Made by a program: the position numbers and the translations under genes. From positions 3,162,001-3,226,000 of the forward strand of contig JAUSZU010000001.1 of NCBI GenBank assembly GCA_030817875.1: a DNA stretch of 64,000 nt, given 5' to 3'. Origin of the DNA: Flavobacterium sp. W4I14 (lineage in GTDB: Bacteria > Bacteroidota > Bacteroidia > Sphingobacteriales > Sphingobacteriaceae). Under the pieces are notes generated by a model, which saw nothing but the letters and a program-made list of their open reading frames with translations, had not been told where the DNA came from and did no database searches. Below are positions 9,713-18,446 of this stretch, piece after piece; within the stretch, counting starts at the first letter, position 1; the number at the start of each line of letters is the position of its first letter.

Positions 9713-9862
9713 ATGACTTTAGCGTGTCTACTTACGTTTGATTATCTCCCTTCCACATGGTCATTAAAAAAACAAAAACTTGAGAAGAGACTAAGACTAG
9801 AGGTTCAACAACAGCAACAAAAGTTATTACAGGATGCATTAGAGATCGGATTAAGGGGATAA
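9713..9862 (+). CDS. Possible small ORF or coding remnant, 49 codons
   Basis: An ATG-started frame encodes about 49 residues with a strongly charged, glutamine-rich second half (QKLEKRLRLEVQQQQQKLLQ) ending DALEIGLRG. The composition looks like a coiled-coil or helix-rich segment rather than random AT-rich DNA. I do not recognise a family, and there is no convincing ribosome-binding site. It could be the tail of a decayed gene or chance. Confidence is low. Confidence 0.2.
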   Translation: MTLACLLTFDYLPSTWSLKKQKLEKRLRLEVQQQQQKLLQDALEIGLRG

Positions 9863-10134
9863 GTAACTGTTTTGGGCATCATAATATATATTAAATCTAT
9901 AGTATTAGTAGACAAAATTATATTATCTTAACATCCCCTACAAACATTTAACAAATTTTACGATTTTGATAATTTTTCAACTTCCGGCAACGATGGCATA
10001 ACAATTTGTAGGCGTAAAAATTATTCTATTCATAAACAATCTGCGTTATTGTGGATAATCATTTGCCCTTTCAATAAATAAAAACACCTGAAGACTGAAC
10101 CTGAGATCTGCCGGAACATTCATCCTATTAACTA

Positions 10135-10165
10135 TCTGTCCACATTACAATTGTAGATATATTTG
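10135..10165 (+). promoter_or_regulatory. Bacteroidota-type promoter of the AraC-family gene
   Basis: An exact -7 element TATATTTG (TAnnTTTG consensus) lies at 10158-10165. A TCTG near-match to the -33 TTTG lies at 10135-10138 with 19 bases between. The start codon is 20 bases downstream, which fits a very short leader. Confidence 0.5.
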
Positions 10166-10184
10166 AATTTCTTAATTTTGTTAT

Positions 10185-11063
10185 ATGAAAGAGCAGGTAA
10201 TAAGAGCAGTTTCCAAGTTTAACAATGAGCTGAAACTGCAAGGTTTTAAAGCATTTCAAATAGAAGAAGATACTGCTGACACCCGTACCTATAGCCGAAA
10301 GGAGTTCTATAAAATCTGCTTAACGACTGGAAAAAGCAGGATTCACTATTCAGACAAAACTTACGAGCAGGAAGGAACGATTCTCTTTTTTGGAAATCCG
10401 CACATCCCTTATTCCTGGGAAACCATTTCTACGGCTTATGTTGGCTATACCATTCTTTTTTCGGAAGAATTCTTTAAAAATTCCGAACGGTCTGAAAGTC
10501 TGCAACAATCTTCCTTTTTTAAAATCGGCGGAACGCCGGTTTTGAAAATAACCGAAGCGCAAAGAACATTTCTCAATACCATTTTTCAAAAAATGATTAC
10601 CGAGCAAGAAAGTGATTATGTATTTAAAGATGAGTTGATTCGCAATTACATCAGCCTGATTATCCACGAATCGTTAAAGATGGAACCTTCGGAAGGTTAC
10701 GAGAAAAACAAAAATGCCTCCTCGAGATTAACTTCCGTTTTTCTGGAGTTGCTCGAAAGACAATTTCCAATTGAAACTACTGCAAATCCGCTTCAGCTAA
10801 GAACTGCACAACATTATGCACAACATCTGAATGTACATATCAATTACCTTAATCGCGCAGTAAAAGAAGTAACCGGAAGATCAACAACTACCCATATTAC
10901 CGAGCGAATTCTCACAGAAGCAAAAGCACTTTTGCAACACACCGACTGGAGCATTTCAGAAATCGCCTACGCGCTAGGATTCGACTATCCCACCTACTTC
11001 AACAATTTCTTCAAAAAAATTACCGGAACCAATCCTACTGCATATCGTTTAGCAGAAGTTTGA
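10185..11063 (+). CDS. AraC-family transcriptional regulator
   Basis: This is a DNA-binding regulator of 292 residues. The N-terminal half (about 20-130) has the pattern of an AraC cupin-like ligand-binding domain (the region FYKICLTTG to ILFFGNPHIPYSW). The C-terminal 100 residues (about 190-290) form the double helix-turn-helix, with AQHYAQHLNVHINYLNRAVK as the first helix pair and ISEIAYALGFDYPTYFNNFF as the second. It stands at the head of a set of small oxidoreductase-type genes on the same strand, and AraC proteins of this type often activate such neighbouring genes. The inducer is unknown. Confidence 0.9.
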   Translation: MKEQVIRAVSKFNNELKLQGFKAFQIEEDTADTRTYSRKEFYKICLTTGKSRIHYSDKTYEQEGTILFFGNPHIPYSWETISTAYVGYTILFSEEFFKNSERSESLQQSSFFKIGGTPVLKITEAQRTFLNTIFQKMITEQESDYVFKDELIRNYISLIIHESLKMEPSEGYEKNKNASSRLTSVFLELLERQFPIETTANPLQLRTAQHYAQHLNVHINYLNRAVKEVTGRSTTTHITERILTEAKALLQHTDWSISEIAYALGFDYPTYFNNFFKKITGTNPTAYRLAEV

Positions 11064-11115
11064 TTTTCTTAATCATTGGTTTGATAATCGTTACTATCTT
11101 GCCTAGAGGTGGGGC

Positions 11116-11123
11116 TAACTTTG
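11116..11123 (+). promoter_or_regulatory. Likely -7 promoter element upstream of the acetyltransferase gene
   Basis: TAACTTTG is an exact match to the TAnnTTTG -7 consensus, 26 bases before the start codon. No TTTG lies at the expected -33 distance, so this is only half a promoter by sequence and may depend on an activator such as the AraC protein encoded just upstream. Confidence 0.35.
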
Positions 11124-11148
11124 TAGCTGATAATCAACTCAAAATACG

Positions 11149-11745
11149 ATGTCAGATTCAAACCATATTTCTGGTTCACTGCCACCTCAAAAAGATATTT
11201 TTGAGCGGCTTTTAGCTGGTGAAACCATACTCCCTGCCGATCCGCAAATTGGCAGATTGAAGGAAGAAGCATTCGCTGTGAAAGAATTGCTTATTCAGAT
11301 GAATAATTCCACAAATCCTGAAGAAATCTCGGAAATACTGAGTAGGATTTTAAATAAAGAAATTCAGGATGTTACCGTCTTCACACCGATATACATCAAT
11401 TACGGTAAGCACATCAACATTGGCAAAAACGTATTCATCAATTTCGACTGCACCTTTCTGGCATTGGGCGGAATAACCATTGAAGATGATGTTTTAGTTG
11501 GTCCAAAGGTCAGCCTTATTACAGAAAATCATCCTTTAAATCCTCAGGAAAGAAACGGACTGATAGGCAAGCCCATCCACATCAAAAAAAATGCGTGGAT
11601 TGGCGCCAATGCTACTATTTTACCTGGTGTTACCATTGGTGAAAATGCTGTAATTGCAGCAGGAGCAGTAGTTACAAAAGATGTTCCTGATCATACAGTT
11701 GTGGGTGGAATTCCGGCAAAGTTCATTAAAACTATTCAACCTTAA
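11149..11745 (+). CDS. Sugar O-acetyltransferase, hexapeptide-repeat family (Maa/LacA/NodL type)
   Basis: This predicted cytoplasmic enzyme transfers acetyl from acetyl-CoA to a sugar hydroxyl. It has the short N-terminal helical cap of maltose-acetyltransferase-like proteins (residues 10-60), then a left-handed beta-helix of hexapeptide repeats. The typical active-site stretch SLITENHPLNPQER contains the catalytic His. The closing repeats (IGANATILPGVTIGENAVIA, then GIPAKFIK) are intact. At 198 residues it is standard length. The acceptor sugar is unknown. It lies 85 bases after the AraC gene and 11 bases before the next frame, so it may be cotranscribed with the genes that follow. Confidence 0.9.
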   Translation: MSDSNHISGSLPPQKDIFERLLAGETILPADPQIGRLKEEAFAVKELLIQMNNSTNPEEISEILSRILNKEIQDVTVFTPIYINYGKHINIGKNVFINFDCTFLALGGITIEDDVLVGPKVSLITENHPLNPQERNGLIGKPIHIKKNAWIGANATILPGVTIGENAVIAAGAVVTKDVPDHTVVGGIPAKFIKTIQP

Positions 11746-11756
11746 GATGATTAACG

Positions 11757-12214
11757 ATGAAAATGAAAGCTATAATTCTGGTTCTGATGATTGGCATGCA
11801 ACTTAACGCCTGTTCCAAGGATGAAAATCCTGAACAAGCGGACACGCGGAATACGTCATCAAATACAACTACAATGAAAATTACAATCGGCTCATCAGTT
11901 TTTACAGCAGTATTATATGACAACCCAAGTGCAACTGCATTTAAAGCCAGGCTACCGCTTACCATAAATATGACTGAACTAAATGGCAATGAAAAATACT
12001 ACGATTTTCCCAGCCCGCTGCCTACAAATGCTTTAGTTGGAGGTAATATAAAAGTTGGTGACCTAACGCTTTACGGAAATAATGTTTTGGTGCTTTTTAT
12101 AAAAATTTCAACACCTCATACAGTTATACAAAACTTGGATATGTAGACAATCCTGCCGGGCTTGCCCAGGCATTGGGTGCCGGAAATGTGATCGTAAAAT
12201 TTGAAAACAATTAG
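11757..12214 (+). pseudogene. Cyclophilin-like-fold lipoprotein gene, frameshifted
   Basis: The 5' frame (11757-12146) encodes a lipoprotein signal (LNAC, Cys19) and most of a cyclophilin-like domain (MKITIGSSVFTAVLYDN; ALVGGNIKVGDLTLYGNN). After VLVLF it runs into non-family sequence and stops early. The family sequence resumes in the -1 frame as YKNFNTSYSYTKLGYVDNP and continues as AGLAQALGAGNVIVKFE to a stop at 12212-12214. The switch is at a run of five T at 12094-12098; six T would restore one frame of about 152 codons. Small proteins of this family are often encoded next to AraC regulators, cupins and reductases, as here. Function is unknown. Confidence 0.75.
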
Positions 12215-12220
12215 AATAAA

Positions 12221-12721
12221 ATGAAAAGTAGCTATAAATCCACTTTGTTATGGATATCTGTCTCACTGACAGCACTATCGTGCAACAATCAAAATAAAGA
12301 AAATATGAAAAATGATAAAAGCGCCCTAACCGAAATTTTCCCTAGGGGAGAAAAAGGCTCGAGCACGACCTTCACTGGGAGTGCTTATCCTACCAGCTTG
12401 GTTGCTTCAGATAGCATTTACAATACATTAGTTGGCAATGTATATTTCGAGCCCGGTGCCAGAAGCCATTGGCACAGTCACCCTGCAGGGCAAATCCTCA
12501 TTATTACCGATGGAGTGGGCTATCATCAAATCGAAGGACAGCCTGTTGAAATCATCAAAAAAGGAAGTGTTGTAAAATGCCCACCAAATGTAAAGCATTG
12601 GCACGGAGCGAGTGCTGATGTGGGCTTGCAGCAGATGTACATCGTTCCAAACACCGAAAAAGGCATTGTAAACTGGAACGAAGCCGTAACAGATGAACAA
12701 TATTCAATTAATAAAAAATAA
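12221..12721 (+). CDS. Cupin-domain lipoprotein
   Basis: This is a 166-residue exported protein with a lipoprotein-type signal (TALSC, Cys21) and a single cupin barrel. The first cupin motif is visible as GARSHWHSHPAGQ with His83 and His85 as likely metal ligands and Gln91 at the position usually held by Glu. The second motif is PPNVKHWHGA, with a His in HWH (126-128). It resembles small cupins found beside carboxymuconolactone-decarboxylase-like and reductase genes. The start is 6 bases after the end of the broken cyclophilin-like gene and the stop is 11 bases before the hydrolase gene, so they form one operon. The substrate is unknown. Confidence 0.85.
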   Translation: MKSSYKSTLLWISVSLTALSCNNQNKENMKNDKSALTEIFPRGEKGSSTTFTGSAYPTSLVASDSIYNTLVGNVYFEPGARSHWHSHPAGQILIITDGVGYHQIEGQPVEIIKKGSVVKCPPNVKHWHGASADVGLQQMYIVPNTEKGIVNWNEAVTDEQYSINKK

Positions 12722-12732
12722 ATCAAAATAAA

Positions 12733-13779
12733 ATGAGAAAAGCATTAGCAATCGCTGTACTGTTTCTGGTAACAGGACAATTATTTGCACAAAAAGTAAA
12801 ATCAAATTCAGAAAAAATGAATACGTCAAAAGAACATTATACATTCGAACTCAGCGATAAAGTAACCCGTCAAAAAGTTAGCTTCAAAAATCGATATGGC
12901 ATTACATTAAGCGGAGATTTATACCTTCCAAAAAATACAGGAGCCGAAAAATTATCGGCATTGGCAATCGGCGGACCTTTTGGAGCAGTAAAACAACAAT
13001 CATCAGGATTGTATGCCAATCAAATGGCAGAACGTGGTTTTGCTGTTGTAGCATTTGATCCATCTTACACCGGTGAAAGTGGTGGTGAACCAAGAAATGT
13101 AGCTTCACCGGAAATCAACACCGAAGATTTCAGTGCTGCAGTTGACTTTCTGGGGTTACAGAAAAACGTAGACAGAAGCAAAATCGGTATCATCGGGATC
13201 TGTGGATTTGGAGGCTTTGCGTTGAACGCAACTGCGATTGACAAACGTGTGAAAGCTGTTGCCACTACAAGTTTGTACGATATGACCAGGGTAATGTCGA
13301 AAGGATACAACGATGTTGTGACACTTGAACAAAGAACCAAAACACTGGAAGATTTAAGCCAGCAACGTTGGAAGGATGCCGAAGCCGGAAAACCTGCAGA
13401 TGGTCCCAGAAATTTACCGGAAACATTGAAAGGCGATGAACCACAATTTGTAAAAGAATATTTCGATTACTACAGAACGCCACGTGGTTTCCAGGTCAAT
13501 TCAGTTAACTCAAACGGGGCCTGGCTGATTACCAATCCAATTTCATTTATGAATATGCCAATTTTAAGTTATGTGAAAGAAATTTCTCCACGACCAATGT
13601 TAATGATTGCAGGAGAAAATGCACATGCAAGATATTTCAGTGAAGATATTTTCAAAATTGCGAATGAACCGAAAGAACTGATTATTATTCCAAATGCAGT
13701 TCACGTAGATTTGTATGATAAAGTAGATGTAATCCCTTTTGACAAACTGGATAGTTTCTTTAAAATTAATTTAAAGTAA
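12733..13779 (+). CDS. Secreted alpha/beta hydrolase with a cysteine nucleophile motif
   Basis: This is a 348-residue protein with a clear signal peptide (cleavage after LFAQ, about residue 20). The alpha/beta-hydrolase fold is recognisable from SGDLYLP, the oxyanion region LAIGGPFG, FDPSYTGESGG, the nucleophile elbow GICGFGG with Cys157 in place of the usual Ser, and a C-terminal VHVDLYD that supplies the His. A Cys nucleophile is known in dienelactone hydrolases. The overall pattern is closer to YcjY-like hydrolases. It is the last intact gene of the AraC-linked cluster. Substrate and catalytic activity are inferred only from the fold. Confidence 0.85.
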   Translation: MRKALAIAVLFLVTGQLFAQKVKSNSEKMNTSKEHYTFELSDKVTRQKVSFKNRYGITLSGDLYLPKNTGAEKLSALAIGGPFGAVKQQSSGLYANQMAERGFAVVAFDPSYTGESGGEPRNVASPEINTEDFSAAVDFLGLQKNVDRSKIGIIGICGFGGFALNATAIDKRVKAVATTSLYDMTRVMSKGYNDVVTLEQRTKTLEDLSQQRWKDAEAGKPADGPRNLPETLKGDEPQFVKEYFDYYRTPRGFQVNSVNSNGAWLITNPISFMNMPILSYVKEISPRPMLMIAGENAHARYFSEDIFKIANEPKELIIIPNAVHVDLYDKVDVIPFDKLDSFFKINLK

Positions 13780-13782
13780 TGA

Positions 13783-13937
13783 ATGGCTAAAATACTTGTT
13801 ACAGGTTCTGCAGATGGGCCTGGAAAATTGGCAGCAACGCAATTAATAGCAATGAGCCACAGGTGGTTTTGCACACAAGAAATGCGCAAAGGGCAGATGA
13901 CGAAACTGCCAAAGAAGTAAAGGGTGCAATAGTTTAA
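13783..13937 (+). pseudogene. Remnant of a short-chain dehydrogenase/reductase gene
   Basis: An ATG three bases after the hydrolase stop begins MAKILVTGSADGPGKLAATQ, the Rossmann dinucleotide-binding start of an SDR (TGxxxGxG, with Pro at one glycine-loop position). The frame then breaks. The family sequence continues one frame over as VVLHTRNAQRADDE and ends at a stop at 13935-13937 after about 50 residues. Adding one C at about 13861 (CACCAG for CACAG) would restore the frame. An intact SDR is about 230-260 residues, so the gene is also truncated. It is the decayed last member of this cluster. Confidence 0.7.
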
Positions 13938-14044
13938 TAAAATAGAATGGTAACATTTTGACACAGATCTTCTATTGGGATATAAACTGACCTAATATAT
14001 ATTTTTATATATTTAAAGTTTAAATCATCTCACATTAACATCTC

Positions 14045-17000
14045 ATGCACTTAGTTATTCCTTTTTTCAGATTTATTTTGATAAGAAGGTTATACTGTAT
14101 CTGCTGTTTTATTTTCTTACATCTTTCTGTTTTCGCTCAAAGAGAACCTACCTTATTATTTAAGCACCTTACCTTAGAAGATGGTTTAAGCGACCCGACA
14201 ATACGGGCTTTGCATACCGATAAAGACGGGTTTTTATGGATTGGCACCGAAAATGGGTTGAACCGCTTTGATGGTAAAACCTGTATCAATTATAAGAGGA
14301 AAAATAACGCTGATCCTTTTCCGGGAAACTACATCACCAACATTATTGAAGAAAGAAATGGCGATCTGATTATCGGGTCGCAGCGCAATCTGGTGAAATA
14401 TGACCGGATAAAAGATAATTTCAAACGGTATGATTTCGGAAAAGGAGTTAAATTAAACGAAAATTACTACTCCTTCCCTTTTTATATAGATAAACAGCAA
14501 GATCTTTGGGTATATCTGGCTGGTAATGTTTATAAATACAGCAATAAACGCAATACTACTCAATATATAACAACCTATTCTAATGGATATCTTTTTAGTC
14601 CGGTTGCATTCTACAATAAGCTGGATTGGTTTGTTAGCAGAGGTGTAAAAGGCATTTATATCAACAAGGCCGATGATGTTAAAGGGCAGCAACATCAGGA
14701 TTTTTTTATGAACAGTACTGATGAAAACCTCAACAGTCATATTGAAGATGTATATTTTGCATCAGACAGTTTGCTCTGGCTTGCCAGTGATAAGGGATTA
14801 ATAAAACTAAATATAAAAACCAAACAGCATGAGCGTTTCAATAGCTGTAAAACGAGCATTAACCTTTCTGTAACGGCTATTGCAAAATACCCCAGCAAAC
14901 CCTGGCTTATTGTGGGTACCAGAAGAAATGGCTTACTTTTGTTCGATTTAGGTACGAAAAAGTTTTTTGCTGAATATAACCACCAATCTGATAATTCGTT
15001 TAGCCTATCAGGCAATTATATCCGAAAAATTTACGTCGATCAAAAACAGAACCTGTTCTTGGGCATTAATGGTTATGGCCTCGATTATACCAATTTAAAT
15101 AAGGTAATTTTTTCAAGGTATCTTGATAAGGATGATGTTTCTCCTAATTTTGAAAACGATGTAAGTGTAATTTTAAAGCCTAAAAACGGTCAATTTTGGT
15201 GTGGGACAAAGAATGCTGGCCTGCTTATCTATGGTTCAGATTTAACAAAACCACTTAAACATGAATTTTTAAACCATGGGATTGCCCAACTGATTGAATT
15301 AAATAACGGCAATATTTTAACTGGACTTTATAGTGGTCTTTTTTTTATTTACGATATCCAAAAGCAAAAATTCAATCCGTTAAAAATAAAGTTTTCGAAA
15401 AAGTTAAACGGAAAAGTTCAGATTAATCAGATTTCAAAAATAGGCCTGGATTTATTTGCAGCTACCGAATATGGTGTAGCGAGGCTGGTCATTAAACCAG
15501 AAAACGAGCTTTATTTTGAAATAGATCAGGGCATTAACCGTGCGGTATCATGGCCTAATATACAACGGATAATACCTACGGGAAATAATCAGGTCATCAT
15601 CCAAACCTATTATACATCAATATATCTTGCGCAGTTAACAGCTGGAAAATTCATTTTCGTTAAAGAAATTACCAGATCGCCTTATGGTATAAATGGCAGC
15701 ATTATAGTTGACAATAGCATTTACCTGGCTACAACCGCAGGGCTTTTAAAATTCAATCCAGCTACAAATACCATAGAAAAATTGGCATTGACAGATCTAA
15801 ATTGCCGCAGTGTTTTAGCAGATCAATATAAAAACCTGTGGATAGCAACCAGCAATGGTTTGTATTTCTACAATACAAAAAGCAATAATCAAACCCGTTA
15901 TACCATTAGTGATGGGCTGCAGAGCATGGTTTTTAATCCTAACGCAGCTGTATCACTTAAAAATGGGCTATTGGCCTTTGGGGGGATTAATGGAATTAAT
16001 GTGATAGATCCGAAAAAACCGAAAGTTTATACCAGTCATTCCAAACCCCAGATTACCGACATTCTGATCAATGACCAGATCCATCAAGGCATCGGCAATC
16101 CGATTACAACCAATAGCTTAAAACTGCATCATGATGAAAACACCATCACAATTGCTTTTAGTACGATGGATTTCATTAACCCTACGCATAGAAAAATAGT
16201 TTATCAAATGATTGGCTATGACAACAAAAAGGTTAGTGTTTTAGGTAGCAACAGCATCCGTTTTCCAAATATGCCACCAGGAAACTTCAAACTTGTACTC
16301 ACTGATGTTTACAGCAATAAAAAAACCATTTTAACCATAGTGATCAGCGCTCCTTTTTGGCAAAAGAATTGGTTTATAGCGCTGTTTATTATTAGCTTGA
16401 CTATCATTTCACTGCTCACGCTATTTATTTATTTAAGATGGGTTAAACATCGTCAGGTGCTGCAATTACGTCAAATGATCAACTTCCAAAAAACAGACAG
16501 AGAACGAATAGCAAATTATCTTCATGATGAATTAGGATTAAAGTTATCTTCCTTAAAGCATTACCTTTTAGCGGGTGACATTAATAAAATGATCGATGGT
16601 GGCGAACTCCGTAAATTATCAACAGAATACATTGATTCCTCCGTAAGCATGCTCAGAACAACTTTGATTAATTTAAGTCCTAAAACCCTCGACGAAAATG
16701 GCTTGATTACTGCAATGGAAGATCTTATCGAAAGCATCAACAAATTAGGCATTATAAAAATCCATTTCGATTATTCGGGCTTTACCGTTGCACTTAAAAG
16801 TACGCCAGAGTATGCCATTTACAGAATCTGCCAGGAATTGATTTACAATACCATAAAACATGCTGAAGCAAAAAATATTCATATCGTAATTATCAACCGC
16901 CATGAAAAGCTGATTTTGCTTTACGAAGATGACGGTAAGGGATACGATTTTCAAACCGCAAAAAGAGGCTATGGTTTATTTAATATTGAAGCACACATCC

Positions 17001-17107
17001 ACGCTATAAAGGCAGAATTGGATACCAATACTGCAATTGGAAGAGGCGTTGCCGTTACCATTACACTTAACCTAAAAAGAATTTTAAAACAAAAAATTAA
17101 TGATTAA
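14045..17107 (+). CDS. Two-component sensor histidine kinase with beta-propeller sensor (Reg_prop, Y_Y_Y, HisKA_3-type)
   Basis: This is a membrane sensor of 1020 residues. Order: signal peptide (to about 32, ending SVFAQ), two seven-bladed regulator propellers made of repeats such as FLWIGTENGLNRFDG and LWIATSNGLYFYN (about 40-670), a Y_Y_Y immunoglobulin-like domain (about 690-770), one membrane helix (about 775-800), and a NarL-type kinase with His827 in ERIANYLHDELG and an ATPase domain (EDDGKGYDF; GYGLFNIEAHI). Unlike classic HTCS proteins it has no fused receiver or DNA-binding domain. That role falls to the LuxR regulator whose gene overlaps its end by 8 bases. The signal is unknown. 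The downstream secretion and surface genes are candidate targets. Confidence 0.92.
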   Translation: MHLVIPFFRFILIRRLYCICCFIFLHLSVFAQREPTLLFKHLTLEDGLSDPTIRALHTDKDGFLWIGTENGLNRFDGKTCINYKRKNNADPFPGNYITNIIEERNGDLIIGSQRNLVKYDRIKDNFKRYDFGKGVKLNENYYSFPFYIDKQQDLWVYLAGNVYKYSNKRNTTQYITTYSNGYLFSPVAFYNKLDWFVSRGVKGIYINKADDVKGQQHQDFFMNSTDENLNSHIEDVYFASDSLLWLASDKGLIKLNIKTKQHERFNSCKTSINLSVTAIAKYPSKPWLIVGTRRNGLLLFDLGTKKFFAEYNHQSDNSFSLSGNYIRKIYVDQKQNLFLGINGYGLDYTNLNKVIFSRYLDKDDVSPNFENDVSVILKPKNGQFWCGTKNAGLLIYGSDLTKPLKHEFLNHGIAQLIELNNGNILTGLYSGLFFIYDIQKQKFNPLKIKFSKKLNGKVQINQISKIGLDLFAATEYGVARLVIKPENELYFEIDQGINRAVSWPNIQRIIPTGNNQVIIQTYYTSIYLAQLTAGKFIFVKEITRSPYGINGSIIVDNSIYLATTAGLLKFNPATNTIEKLALTDLNCRSVLADQYKNLWIATSNGLYFYNTKSNNQTRYTISDGLQSMVFNPNAAVSLKNGLLAFGGINGINVIDPKKPKVYTSHSKPQITDILINDQIHQGIGNPITTNSLKLHHDENTITIAFSTMDFINPTHRKIVYQMIGYDNKKVSVLGSNSIRFPNMPPGNFKLVLTDVYSNKKTILTIVISAPFWQKNWFIALFIISLTIISLLTLFIYLRWVKHRQVLQLRQMINFQKTDRERIANYLHDELGLKLSSLKHYLLAGDINKMIDGGELRKLSTEYIDSSVSMLRTTLINLSPKTLDENGLITAMEDLIESINKLGIIKIHFDYSGFTVALKSTPEYAIYRICQELIYNTIKHAEAKNIHIVIINRHEKLILLYEDDGKGYDFQTAKRGYGLFNIEAHIHAIKAELDTNTAIGRGVAVTITLNLKRILKQKIND

Positions 17108-17747
17108 GCTACTAATCGCAGATGATCATAACGTGTTAATCAACGGGCTAAAACTTATTTTGGCCGTAAGAAAAGATTTTAAAGTAATTGCGGTAGCCAA
17201 TAACGGCGCTGAAGTGATCGATCTTGTTAAAAATGAAAGGCCGGATGTGATATTGTTAGATATAAATATGCCGGTTTTAAACGGTTATCAAACCCTTAAA
17301 ATTATCGAATCAGATTATCCAGAAATCAAGGTGATCATACTGTCAATGCTTAATGATAAAAGAAATGTGCTAAATATGCTCGAAGCTGGTGCCAAAGGTT
17401 TCCTGTTTAAAGATACAGATGATAAAAACCTATTTAAGGCAATTGATGATGTTTATCAGGGAGGTTATTATGTATCAGACGGGCTGGAAGATATCCTCGA
17501 AGAATTTTTATGCGATAATAAATATCCGGGCAAAAAGAATAAACACATCCTCTCCTCCCGCGAGCTTGAAATTGTTAGCCTCATTGTTGAGGGCAATACC
17601 AATGCCGAAATTGCTGGTCTGCTTTTCTTAAGCACCAGAACAGTTGACACGCACCGTAAAAATATTTTTTATAAACTCAATTTAAACAATACTGCATTGC
17701 TGGTTAAATATGCTTTGGAAAATAAGGCATTTCTAGGCTTACAATAA
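17100..17747 (+). CDS. LuxR/NarL-family response regulator
   Basis: This is the partner of the preceding sensor kinase, translationally coupled to it by an 8-base overlap. The receiver domain (1-120) has the acidic pair Asp8/Asp9 and phospho-acceptor Asp54 (ILLDINMPVLNG). The LuxR-type helix-turn-helix (about 148-212) reads LSSRELEIVSLIVEGNTNAE followed by LSTRTVDTHRKNIFYKLN. At 215 residues it is normal length. It probably activates genes when phosphorylated by the propeller kinase. No binding site could be identified in this window. Confidence 0.93.
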   Translation: MIKLLIADDHNVLINGLKLILAVRKDFKVIAVANNGAEVIDLVKNERPDVILLDINMPVLNGYQTLKIIESDYPEIKVIILSMLNDKRNVLNMLEAGAKGFLFKDTDDKNLFKAIDDVYQGGYYVSDGLEDILEEFLCDNKYPGKKNKHILSSRELEIVSLIVEGNTNAEIAGLLFLSTRTVDTHRKNIFYKLNLNNTALLVKYALENKAFLGLQ

Positions 17748-17925
17748 GCGCTGTTCATTAAAAAAATACCGTAAAAAGCGTATTGAATTAATTGATTGAT
17801 TTATGTCAATTTGTAACGGTCATCCATTAACACTCATCCTTTCTACCTATTAGGCGGTGAAATTATGGTTGAATTTATGGAATGCTAATTCTATAAAACC
17901 TAACTAAATAACTTTCCTGCGCTCT

Positions 17926-18417
17926 ATGAAAAAGATATTTTTATGCTCTTTAATTTTTTCCCTGTGCTTATTTAAATCTTATGGCCAGGCGGCACTTACC
18001 CGCAGTGTAGTGGCCAGTACAGGTGGCAGTGCTCAGGTGGGCAATACATTGGTTCAGTTTACCATTGGCGAAGTAGCTACCCTTACACTCCAAAATGCTG
18101 GTATTATGCTTACCCAGGGTTTCCAACAGCCAGAAACTACCGTTTCTAACTTTGTTCCCAATGCAGTTGGTAATATGCGGGTTTATCCCAATCCGGCTAT
18201 TGGAAAAACAAAAATAGATTTCGATTTATTAACCGACGGCAAGGTGATCATCAATTTGGTTAACAACGCCGGTCAAATTGTACACTCCAGCTCAGTAAAA
18301 AGTTTGGCTGGAAAAATCGAATATATAATGCCATTAAACGGACTTGCTTCAGGAAGCTACCATGTTGTACTTTATGTCAACTACCGTACATTCTCTGAAA
18401 AACTTATCATCCAATAA
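17926..18417 (+). CDS. Secreted protein with type IX secretion C-terminal sorting domain
   Basis: This is a small protein (163 residues) with a signal peptide (ending KSYGQ). The N-terminal part is rich in small residues (VVASTGGSAQVGNTLVQFTI). The C-terminal domain is of the T9SS type A sorting class: VYPNPAIGKTKIDF near 85-98, then GSYHVVLYVNYRTFSEKLII at the end. Such domains direct export through the outer membrane by the type IX system and are then cleaved. The N-terminal part is too short for an obvious enzyme. The PorV-like gene starts 29 bases further on, which supports a link to secretion. Confidence 0.8.
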   Translation: MKKIFLCSLIFSLCLFKSYGQAALTRSVVASTGGSAQVGNTLVQFTIGEVATLTLQNAGIMLTQGFQQPETTVSNFVPNAVGNMRVYPNPAIGKTKIDFDLLTDGKVIINLVNNAGQIVHSSSVKSLAGKIEYIMPLNGLASGSYHVVLYVNYRTFSEKLIIQ

Positions 18418-18446
18418 ACTTATTGCTAACCATCTAAAATACCTCC

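Larger units (their letters stand above)
9374..10184. other. Long intergenic region upstream of susC and of the AraC gene
   Basis: These 811 bases separate the divergent susC and AraC genes. Apart from a weak 49-codon frame at 9713-9862 and the AraC promoter at its right end, I see no gene. The part next to susC (about 9380-9560) presumably carries the HTCS-binding site and the susC promoter, but I find no clear inverted or direct repeat to name as the operator. The region is AT-rich throughout. Confidence 0.5.
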
